Source: an uncultured Chloroflexota bacterium (lineage in GTDB: Bacteria > Chloroflexota > Limnocylindria > Limnocylindrales > CSP1-4). Taken from it: a DNA stretch of 20,377 nucleotides. The notes beneath the pieces are model-generated. The model did not search any database. It was not told the origin of the DNA and was given only the letters and a program-made list of their open reading frames with translations. Made by a program: the position numbers and the translations under genes. Below are positions 14,598-20,377 of this stretch, one piece after another; the stretch's first letter is position 1; every line of letters starts with the position of its first letter. Location: assembly GCA_903924005.1 (NCBI GenBank), contig CAIXZV010000478.1, positions 1 to 20,377 on the forward strand, in the 5' to 3' direction.

Positions 14598-15119
14598 GTG
14601 ACACGAGGGGTTCTGCTCGCGGCGGTTGTGCTGATCGCCGCCTGTGCCCCGGGGTCCGCCGCAACAAGCACCCCGACGGCATCGCCAACCGCACCTGTGT
14701 CCACGGCGTCCCAAACGGCCGCCGCGGCCTCCGCGCCACCCACGTCTTCCGCGCCACCCACGGCGACGTTGTCGGGCGGGGGCATCGGAGCCGTCCAAGG
14801 CGATCTCGGCAGCATCATCTGGAACGGCCTGACCTCGGACACACCCTGGGTGGTGAACCCAAACGGTCCCGCGGTCAACACGGGCACCCCGCTCGCGATC
14901 TCCGCGGATGGGGTTGCGCCTGATCGGTGGGCAGCCAGTTGGGCACGGGTTTCGGGCAACCAGGCAGGCAAGCCGCAGGACGGCGGCTCGGGCCAGGGCG
15001 GCGGGCCCATCAAGGTGTCGGCACCCACCGCGGCCGGCACGTGGGGCCTCCGCTTCGAGGCCTGGTTTGGCCCTTACAACTCAGCCACGTGGTATTGGCG
15101 GGTGGAGGTGAGCTCGTAG
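14598..15119 (+). CDS. Small lipoprotein of the exported-protein operon
   Basis: A 173-residue lipoprotein. The signal peptide ends in LIAAC, with Cys16 as the lipidation site, followed by a Thr/Pro/Ala/Ser-rich spacer to about residue 60. The globular remainder (about 62-173) has aromatic-rich beta strands (IIWNGLTSD, GLRFEAWFGPYNSATWYWRV), a pattern seen in small extracytoplasmic binding domains. No family was recognised. GTG 14598 is preceded by AGGGAGG with 6 bases spacing and lies 3 bases after the metzincin stop. It is the last gene of the operon, ahead of a strong hairpin. Membrane anchoring next to a secreted metzincin suggests it may hold or guide a partner, which is speculative. Confidence 0.8.
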   Translation: MTRGVLLAAVVLIAACAPGSAATSTPTASPTAPVSTASQTAAAASAPPTSSAPPTATLSGGGIGAVQGDLGSIIWNGLTSDTPWVVNPNGPAVNTGTPLAISADGVAPDRWAASWARVSGNQAGKPQDGGSGQGGGPIKVSAPTAAGTWGLRFEAWFGPYNSATWYWRVEVSS

Positions 15120-15146
15120 CGGCAGGCACGAGACCTTGACGCCGCA

Positions 15147-15200
15147 CGCCGGTCGTGCCCCAGACATGCCGCGCCGCCGGGGCGTCTGGCGCGACCGGCG
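15147..15200. terminator. Strong GC hairpin between convergent operons
   Basis: The left arm 15147-15165 (starting CGCCGGTCG, ending CAGAC) pairs with the right arm 15184-15200 (GTCTG to CGACCGGCG) with a small internal bulge. The stem is about 16 bp around an 18-base loop. It lies 28 bases after the stop of the plus-strand operon and before the stop of the convergent SWIM gene, so it may terminate both directions. There is no T-run, as is common in high-GC genomes. Confidence 0.6.
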
Positions 15201-15257
15201 GCGGTGAGGCTGCGACGGGTGTGAGGGGCGGCATCCCGGGGCGGCCCGGCCCGTAAC

Positions 15258-15536
15258 TCAGGCGGGGACAGCTGCCCCAGCGGCCGTGAAGATGGACGTC
15301 TGCGCGTCTTCCGGGAGCATCACTCCCAGGATCTTTTGGAGCGCCAGCAGGTGGACGCAGGAACCCCAACTCTCGAAGTAGTGGCACGTGCAATGCCACG
15401 CACCGGCGTCAAGGCTGACGTGATGGGTGTCGTTGTCACCACGGAACGTCAGGGCGATCCGCTCGATCGAGATTCGATCAAGTTCGCGCGCGTAGCGATT
15501 CGCCTTCTCGACCTTGCCGATGAGTGAGGAGTGCAT
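15258..15536 (-). CDS. Small SWIM zinc-finger protein
   Basis: A 92-residue protein with a SWIM finger, CxC...CxH, visible as WHCTCHYFESWGSCVHLLAL in the C-terminal half. SWIM fingers bind zinc and mediate DNA or protein contacts. The N-terminal part (KVEKANRYARELDRISIERI, then TFRGDNDTHHVSL) is a basic helix followed by beta strands, as in other small free-standing SWIM proteins of Actinobacteria and Chloroflexota. The ATG at 15536 is preceded by GGAGG with 10 bases spacing, so it is preferred over an in-frame ATG at 15671 whose extra residues lack structure. It follows the phosphohexomutase gene after 180 bases on the same strand. Specific function unknown. Confidence 0.8.
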   Translation of the reverse strand: MHSSLIGKVEKANRYARELDRISIERIALTFRGDNDTHHVSLDAGAWHCTCHYFESWGSCVHLLALQKILGVMLPEDAQTSIFTAAGAAVPA

Positions 15537-15716
15537 CGCCGCGATACCTCCGCTGCCCCGCAGGGCATCCACGAGGGCCGCCGTCCGACCGGGTCGAATA
15601 GTCGGTGATAGCGGTCGTATCCGAAGCCTACACCCGCAGGCCGTGGACTGGGGAGACCCTAGTTCGGCCATCGAAACGAGCCAACGGACACGAAGTTGTG
15701 GCGACCGCCACGAGGA

Positions 15717-17198
15717 TCAACCTCCCCGGACGAGCTTCTCGCCGGTGAGCACCAGTTCGTCGCGGAGAGCCGGCGTGGCAGCCTCGGTATAGACGCGGAC
15801 AAGGGGCTCGGTGCCGCTCGTGCGCACCAGAAGCCAGGACCCGTCAGCAAGGAACCACTTGTAACCGTCGTTGGTGTTGAGAACCTGCGTCCGCACCACG
15901 GGCTGGCCGGCGAGTGATGTGGGCGGCGCCTCGCGGAGCTCCACCATGACGCGCTGCTTGACCGCGTCATAGACGGGTCGCTCGAAGTGGACGTCGATCC
16001 TGCGGTAGGACGACGGCCCGGCAACCTCGTGGAAGCGGCGGACCGCCTCGGACACGGTCTTGGCGCCGCGGGCACGCTCGCGGAGGAAGAGGTCCAGGAG
16101 CAGCAGGTCGGCGTAGATGCCGTCGCGCTCCGGCAGGTGCATGCCGAAGCCGTAGCCGCCGGACTCTTCGGCGCCCAGCATTGCGCCGGTCTCAATCATC
16201 TTGGGGCCGATGTACTTGAAGCCCACCGGGACCTCGACGGTCTCAATCCCGAAGTGCTTGCCCAGCGTGGCCGCCGTGGAGGTGTTGTTCACGCTCACGA
16301 CAACCGGGTCATGCATGCCGCGGTGCTCGGCGAGGTAGTACATGAGCAGCCCTGTGACCTGGAGCTGGTGCAGGAACGTGCCCTGCTCATCGGCCGCCCC
16401 GGCCCGGTCGGCATCGCCGTCAAGCAGCAGGCCAAGATCGAAGCCGCCCTTCGCCATCAGCGCCAGCGCCTCGTCCACGTTGGGGCGGATGGGCTCGGGG
16501 TTGACGCCGCCAAAGTACGGGTTGCGCTCGTTGTGGATCTCGGTGACGCGGATCTTGCCGCCGGCGAGCAGCCGCGGGATCCAGCCGGAACCGGCGCCGT
16601 ACAGGGGCTCAACCAGGATGGAGACGTCGGCCGCCTTGAGCGCATCAAGGTCCAGCGTTCGACGGACGTAGCGCTCGTACCCCTCATACGGGTCAAACCA
16701 CTCAACCAGCCCGGCCGCCTCGCCATCCTCAAACGGGCGGCGCTCGATGGCCGTCCCGCCGTTCGCCACGAGGCCAGCCTCCACCACCGAGATGATCTCG
16801 GCACCTGCGGCGGCACCCGTGGGCGCCTTGATCTTGAAGCCGTTGTCCGTCCACGGGTTGTGGGAGGCGGTGATCACCACGCCAGCGGCCGCACCGCGCT
16901 GGACAACCTCGTAGGACGACATCTGCGTGGGGACAGCGGTGGTGCTGATCGCCACGGGAATGTCGTGCGCCATCAGCACCTCTGCCGCGGCGCGGGCAAA
17001 GTGCTCAGACGCAAACCGGCGGTCGTACGCGAGGACCACGCCCTTGGCCTGCTCGCCGCGGCCCACAACGTAGCGGGCCACGCCGTCGGCGCAGCGTCGG
17101 ACGTTCTCAAAGGTGTACTCGTCGGCGACGCGGGCGCGCCAGCCGTCGGTGCCGAAGACGATCTTTGTCGGCGCGGGGGCCGATGCCTGATTGGTCAC
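15717..17198 (-). CDS. Phosphoglucomutase/phosphomannomutase family protein
   Basis: A 493-residue alpha-D-phosphohexomutase with all four signature loops: catalytic phosphoserine loop TASHNP (Ser112), metal loop DGDADR (260-265), sugar loop GAEESGG (342-348) and phosphate loop RTSGTEP (459-465). It interconverts hexose 6- and 1-phosphates; next to manC, mannose-6-phosphate to mannose-1-phosphate is the most likely reaction, although glucose specificity cannot be excluded. An upstream ATG at 17222 would add a cysteine-rich MCSCGDPL leader and overlap manC by 28 bases. GTG 17198, which overlaps the manC stop as GTGA and has GGAGA before it, is the better start. It is cytoplasmic and translationally coupled to manC. 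Confidence 0.92.
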   Translation of the reverse strand: MTNQASAPAPTKIVFGTDGWRARVADEYTFENVRRCADGVARYVVGRGEQAKGVVLAYDRRFASEHFARAAAEVLMAHDIPVAISTTAVPTQMSSYEVVQRGAAAGVVITASHNPWTDNGFKIKAPTGAAAGAEIISVVEAGLVANGGTAIERRPFEDGEAAGLVEWFDPYEGYERYVRRTLDLDALKAADVSILVEPLYGAGSGWIPRLLAGGKIRVTEIHNERNPYFGGVNPEPIRPNVDEALALMAKGGFDLGLLLDGDADRAGAADEQGTFLHQLQVTGLLMYYLAEHRGMHDPVVVSVNNTSTAATLGKHFGIETVEVPVGFKYIGPKMIETGAMLGAEESGGYGFGMHLPERDGIYADLLLLDLFLRERARGAKTVSEAVRRFHEVAGPSSYRRIDVHFERPVYDAVKQRVMVELREAPPTSLAGQPVVRTQVLNTNDGYKWFLADGSWLLVRTSGTEPLVRVYTEAATPALRDELVLTGEKLVRGG

Positions 17199-18277
17199 GA
17201 GCGGGTCTCCGCAGCTGCACAACGGTCAAGAAGGGCCTGCACGATTGGCAGGTATGGGCGGGCGCCGCGCAAGAGCGCGATGGGCTCGCCCAGCGTGATC
17301 GTACCTTCGCCGGTGATGCTCACCGTTAGACCTGCCGGGCCTTGAGCAATCACAACATCACCATCGGCGGTCACGACGGACACGCCGGCCTCAACGACGG
17401 CGCCGTCGATGCCAGACGCGCCAAGCACATCCAGCAGCGCCGGCCACGTGCCCACGTCGGTCCAGCCCACCTCCATGGCGGCCATGACGACAAGACCGGC
17501 CGAGGCCGCGGGCTCCATCACGGCGTAGTCGATGGAGCGGCTTGGCAGCGCGGCGTACGCCGTTGCGATGTCGCCTGTTGCGAGACCGCGGCGGATGCCG
17601 GTGGCAACCTCGGGCGCAAACCGCTCAAGCGCGTCAACGATGGCGCGCCGCCGCCACAGGAACATCCCGGCATTCCACGCCACGCCGGGCATGCCCTGGA
17701 GCACCCGGGCACGGTCCGCGGCCGGCTTCTCCTCAAACGCCTCCAGCGGGTATGCATCAAGGCCCAGCACGCGCTCGCGGCGCGCCACAACCGGACGCAG
17801 GTAGCCGTACTCGATGGCGGGCCGCGTCACCCCGACGCCAAGCGTGACCAAGGGCGACGCGACACCAAATGAGCCGGTGGCCAGACCGTCGGCGGCATCG
17901 CGCAGGACCGAGCGGAATAGGCCCTCGCGGGCGGGGTCGATCCGGTGGTCTGCGGGCAGCACAACCATGACGGACTCCGGATCGGCATCGGGCGCCAGCG
18001 CGGCCAACGCGATGGCGGCGGCGGTATTACGGCCCTCGGGCTCAATGACGAGCTGCACACCCGGGACCTGGGCGGCAACCAGCGGCGCCCACCCGGCAGA
18101 CACAACAACGCTGATGCGGGCATCGCTGCCAAGCTCTGCGCCGCGCAGACGCGTCACGGTGCGCTGCAGGAGCGTCTCCCCCTCGGGGAGCAGCGGCAGA
18201 AACGGCTTGGGCCGCTGCGCCGTACTGATTGGGCGGAGCCGTGTGCCACCCCCGCCGGCCATGATGACGATGTCCAT
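17195..18277 (-). CDS. manC: Mannose-1-phosphate guanylyltransferase
   Basis: A 360-residue nucleotidyltransferase forming GDP-mannose from mannose-1-phosphate and GTP. Motifs in order: AGGGGTRLRPIS (7-18) with KPF (24-26) for nucleotide binding, EPEGRNTAAAIA (79-90), PADH (108-111), FEEKP (181-185), WNAGMF (201-206) and GWTDVGTW (271-278). It lacks the C-terminal cupin isomerase domain of bifunctional ManC/AlgA enzymes, so it is the short monofunctional type. With the coupled phosphohexomutase it supplies GDP-mannose for glycans or mannosylated solutes. No Shine-Dalgarno precedes the ATG; a TAGAAT hexamer ends 7 bases upstream, suggesting a leaderless mRNA. It is divergent from the potA operon. 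Confidence 0.92.
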   Translation of the reverse strand: MDIVIMAGGGGTRLRPISTAQRPKPFLPLLPEGETLLQRTVTRLRGAELGSDARISVVVSAGWAPLVAAQVPGVQLVIEPEGRNTAAAIALAALAPDADPESVMVVLPADHRIDPAREGLFRSVLRDAADGLATGSFGVASPLVTLGVGVTRPAIEYGYLRPVVARRERVLGLDAYPLEAFEEKPAADRARVLQGMPGVAWNAGMFLWRRRAIVDALERFAPEVATGIRRGLATGDIATAYAALPSRSIDYAVMEPAASAGLVVMAAMEVGWTDVGTWPALLDVLGASGIDGAVVEAGVSVVTADGDVVIAQGPAGLTVSITGEGTITLGEPIALLRGARPYLPIVQALLDRCAAAETRS

Positions 18278-18283
18278 GCGCCC

Positions 18284-18289
18284 ATTCTA
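18284..18289 (-). promoter_or_regulatory. -10 element of manC (leaderless)
   Basis: TAGAAT on the minus strand matches TATAAT at 5 of 6 positions. The predicted transcription start falls on the manC ATG. No good -35 is present at 16-18 bases; TTGGGA at 18315-18310 would require a 20-base spacer. Confidence 0.45.
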
Positions 18290-18340
18290 GGGAGCATCAC
18301 CCACCGGATTCCCAACCCGTGCCCAACGGGGCCGTGTTTA

Positions 18341-18384
18341 GGGACGTCCCGACGGCCGGAACGTCCCGGCGGCCGGGACGTCCC
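18341..18384. repeat. Three 17-bp tandem units with palindromic core
   Basis: The palindrome GGGACGTCCC occurs at 18341-18350, as GGAACGTCCC at 18358-18367, and again at 18375-18384. The 7-base spacers GACGGCC and GGCGGCC are nearly identical, so the true unit is 17 bp. It is placed between divergent manC and potA, upstream of the potA promoter, as expected for a cooperative regulator-binding array. Confidence 0.85.
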
Positions 18385-18416
18385 TCGGCGTCAGGGGGTC
18401 GAGTGCAGAATTCGCA

Positions 18417-18445
18417 TTGACGCCGGAGCCCGGTGTTCTTACCAT
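18417..18445 (+). promoter_or_regulatory. Probable potA operon promoter
   Basis: TTGACG (18417-18422) and TACCAT (18440-18445) are separated by 17 bases, matching the -35 at 5 of 6 and the -10 at 4 of 6 positions. Transcription would start near 18452, giving a leader of about 49 bases. The palindrome array lies from about 68 to 111 bases upstream of that start, a location more typical for activation than for simple blocking. Confidence 0.5.
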
Positions 18446-18500
18446 CCGCCAACCGATATCCGTCGGACCCAATGCCACCTGAGTCGAGAGGCCTTCCGCC

Positions 18501-19685
18501 TTGGCCGCCTCTACTGCCGCCGCCTCTCCTGTCGGCGCCACTCCCGCCCCCGCCGATGCGGGCATCCCCGACGTGCGCATCGACCGCGTCACCAAGCGGT
18601 TTGGCGACGTCGTGGCTGTTGACGCGCTCGACTTGTCGGTTGCGCGCGGCGCCTTCTACTCGTTTCTGGGCCCTTCCGGCTGCGGAAAGACAACCACCCT
18701 GCGGATGATCGCGGGGTTTGAGCAGCCCACGTCGGGCGAGATCTACCTTGCGGGTGAGCCTGTAGCGGGCGTCCCGCCGTACCACCGCAACGTCAACACC
18801 GTCTTCCAGCACTACGCGCTCTTCCCCCACATGGACGTGGCACGCAACGTGGGCTACGGCTTGCGCCAGAAGCACGCCTCCAAGGCGGACGAAACGCGGC
18901 GCGTGGGCGAGGCGCTGGAACTGGTGCGCCTTGGCGGGTATGAGCGCCGCCGAACGTGGGAGCTCTCCGGCGGCCAGCAGCAGCGCGTCGCGCTCGCCCG
19001 AGCGCTCGTGAACCACCCCACGGTGCTGCTCCTCGACGAGCCGCTGGGCGCCCTGGACCTCAAGCTCCGCAAGGAGATGCAGCTTGAGCTCAAGGCCCTC
19101 CAGCGCGAGGTCGGGATCACGTTTGTCTACGTGACCCACGACCAGGAGGAAGCCTTGACCATGAGCGACGTCATCGTCGTCATGCAGCACGGCCGCGTGC
19201 AGCAGCAGGGCGGTCCGGCGGAGCTGTACGAGCGCCCGGTCAACCGGTTTGTCGCCAACTTCATCGGCGTGTCCAACTCCGTCGAAGGCAAGCTCATCGA
19301 GCACGACACGGCCACAGGCCGAGGTGTCGTTGCGTCAGACCGTGGCCTCCGCCTCACCGGCGTCATCACCGACCCCAACGCCAGCCCCACCACAGGTCAG
19401 CAGGTGATTGTGGCCGTGCGGCCCGAGCGCCTCCGGGTTGAACCCGTGGGGAACACAGGCGCGGACGCCAGCGCATCGGACGCCGGCTGGACGCGTGTTG
19501 AGGGCCGGATCCACCAGGGCACCTACCTCGGCGAGCAGACCGAGTTCCGCATCACCACCGAGATCGCCGGCGAGCTCATCGCCCGGCGTCAGAACGCCAG
19601 CGGCGGCGGCGCATCGGGCATCGGGCCTGGTGACGCGGTCGTCGTCCGCTGGGAAGACAGCGCCAACCTGATCCTGATCGCCTGA
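18501..19685 (+). CDS. potA: Spermidine/putrescine ABC transporter ATP-binding protein
   Basis: A 394-residue ABC ATPase that powers polyamine import. Motifs: Walker A GPSGCGKT (57-64), Q-loop VFQHYALFPH (Gln103), signature LSGGQQQRVALARAL (155-169), Walker B VLLLDEPLGALD (175-186) and H-loop THDQEEAL (His213). After about residue 240 a C-terminal TOBE-type domain contains VIVAVRPERLRV and GTYLGEQTEFRI, as in PotA/FbpC/MalK. The TTG start at 18501 follows GAGAGG by 9 bases; the first about 23 residues are an Ala/Pro-rich extension not typical of E. coli PotA. The substrate call rests on the PotD-like gene 40 bases downstream, because this ATPase class also serves iron, sugar and thiamine systems. 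Confidence 0.9.
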   Translation: MAASTAAASPVGATPAPADAGIPDVRIDRVTKRFGDVVAVDALDLSVARGAFYSFLGPSGCGKTTTLRMIAGFEQPTSGEIYLAGEPVAGVPPYHRNVNTVFQHYALFPHMDVARNVGYGLRQKHASKADETRRVGEALELVRLGGYERRRTWELSGGQQQRVALARALVNHPTVLLLDEPLGALDLKLRKEMQLELKALQREVGITFVYVTHDQEEALTMSDVIVVMQHGRVQQQGGPAELYERPVNRFVANFIGVSNSVEGKLIEHDTATGRGVVASDRGLRLTGVITDPNASPTTGQQVIVAVRPERLRVEPVGNTGADASASDAGWTRVEGRIHQGTYLGEQTEFRITTEIAGELIARRQNASGGGASGIGPGDAVVVRWEDSANLILIA

Positions 19686-19725
19686 CGAGCGCGGGCCCCT
19701 TACGCTCGGAACTGGAGGAGGAGAC

Positions 19726-20377
19726 ATGGCAGAGACCCTGGACGAGGTCATGCGCCGCATGGCGCAGAACCGCGTGCCCCGCCGAAGCTTCCTGGCCGCG
19801 GCGGGCCTGCTCGGCGGCAGCGCGGCACTCGCCGCGTGCGGCGCGAGCGCGACGCCCGCACCGACGGCGGCACCGACATCGGCCCCCACCGCTGCGCCAA
19901 CCGACGCTGCGACAGCTGCCCCCACGGCCGCGCCAACAGTCGCGCCCGTTGAGGACAGCCTGTTCATGTACAACTGGTCGGGCTACGTCAACCCGAAGAA
20001 CATGGACGACTTCAAGGCCAAATTTGGCGTGAAGACGTTCACGTACGACACGTTCGCGAACAACGACGAGCTGGTCGCGAAGCTCCAGGCCGGTGCCTCG
20101 GGCTACGACATCACGGTCCCCACGGCCGAGTACGTCCCGAGCCTGCGCGAGAGCAACCTGATCCAGAAGCTGGACCTGACCCGCCTGCCCAACCAGAAGT
20201 ACATCGACGCCGCGTTCAAGGGCCTCGCCTGGGACCCCACCGACGAGTGGCAGCTGCCCAAGGACTTCGGCACCACCGGCATCCTGTACCGCAGCAAGGT
20301 GGTCACCGAGCCAATCGCCTCTTGGCAGGATTTCGTCGACCTGACCAAGGGCAAGTACTCGGGCAAGACCGTCATGG
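19726..20377 (+). CDS. potD: Polyamine-binding lipoprotein, PotD-like (C-terminus cut by window edge)
   Basis: 217 residues visible, open at the right edge. The N-terminus has a twin-arginine motif (VPRRSFLAAAG, Arg19-Arg20) combined with a lipobox LAAC (Cys38), so it is probably exported folded by Tat and then lipidated. An Ala/Pro/Thr-rich spacer (about 40-75) tethers the mature domain. That domain starts LFMYNWSGYVNPKNMDDFKA and continues with NNDELVAKLQAGASGYDITV and WQLPKDFGTTGILYRSKVV, matching the first lobe of periplasmic spermidine/putrescine-binding proteins. ATG 19726 follows GGAGGAGGAG by a few bases, a very strong ribosome binding site. It captures polyamine for the PotA-energised transporter; potB and potC permease genes would be expected just beyond the window. 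Confidence 0.9.
   Translation, partial: MAETLDEVMRRMAQNRVPRRSFLAAAGLLGGSAALAACGASATPAPTAAPTSAPTAAPTDAATAAPTAAPTVAPVEDSLFMYNWSGYVNPKNMDDFKAKFGVKTFTYDTFANNDELVAKLQAGASGYDITVPTAEYVPSLRESNLIQKLDLTRLPNQKYIDAAFKGLAWDPTDEWQLPKDFGTTGILYRSKVVTEPIASWQDFVDLTKGKYSGKTVM

Noticed and set aside
15537..15716. N-terminal extension of the SWIM protein or an RNA gene in the 180-base gap
   Set aside because: The in-frame extension from 15671 lacks a ribosome binding site and structural pattern. A GGGTCGAAT stretch near 15590 recalls a tRNA T-loop, but no cloverleaf can be drawn around it.
17199..17222. Upstream ATG start for the phosphohexomutase
   Set aside because: It would add a cysteine-rich leader and a 28-base overlap with manC; the GTG at 17198 in a GTGA overlap with GGAGA before it fits better.
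15987..17345. Plus-strand open frame of 452 codons
   Set aside because: It is antisense to the phosphohexomutase, whose four signature loops are intact.
18341..18384. CRISPR array
   Set aside because: The spacers are only 7 bases and nearly identical to one another, the repeats are 10-bp palindromes, and no cas gene is present.

Overview
The window is strongly G+C-rich and gene-dense. It has frequent GTG/TTG starts, GTGA and TGATG gene overlaps, several apparently leaderless promoters, and exported lipoproteins with Ala/Pro/Thr-rich linkers after the lipobox. These traits, together with a Tat-type polyamine-binding lipoprotein and a small SWIM-finger protein, fit an uncultivated-type Chloroflexota best (Limnocylindria-like). 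This is inference from style and gene content; no rRNA or tRNA gene is present to confirm it.

Left part (1-5785): a large minus-strand gene, cut by the window edge, encodes an aminoglycoside-phosphotransferase-type kinase, a degenerate M23 peptidase-like module and a class III PLP aminotransferase in one chain. Divergent from it lie a vapBC toxin-antitoxin pair with a recognisable promoter and operator candidate, then a translationally coupled pair: a GcvT/YgfZ-fold folate-dependent enzyme and an M20 metallopeptidase. The kinase/aminotransferase fusion and the GcvT-like enzyme suggest amine or amino-acid catabolism.

Middle part (5796-12302): a minus-strand membrane-anchored DUF2807-type adhesin-like protein; a hipBA toxin-antitoxin operon whose promoter is embedded in a 13-bp-arm inverted repeat; a plus-strand zinc-ribbon/transmembrane/extracytoplasmic protein; two small minus-strand membrane or secreted proteins that share a duplicated upstream element; and a lipoprotein gene directly followed by a class I/II aminotransferase.

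Right part (12466-20377): a plus-strand operon of three exported proteins (propeller-like protein, metzincin-like protein whose first zinc-ligand His is Asp, and a lipoprotein) ends at a strong hairpin. Convergent to it is a minus-strand block of manC (GDP-mannose synthesis), a phosphohexomutase and a small SWIM zinc-finger protein. Divergent from manC lies a polyamine ABC transporter operon (potA, then potD, cut by the right edge). Its promoter is preceded by three 17-bp tandem units, each carrying a 10-bp palindrome.

The most novel-looking items are the triple palindrome array before potA, the duplicated cis-element at 9857-9908 and 10406-10459, the Asp-for-His metzincin and its operon, and the kinase/M23/aminotransferase fusion. 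No phage, insertion sequence, CRISPR array or RNA gene was found, and no gene-free stretch exceeds about 225 bases.
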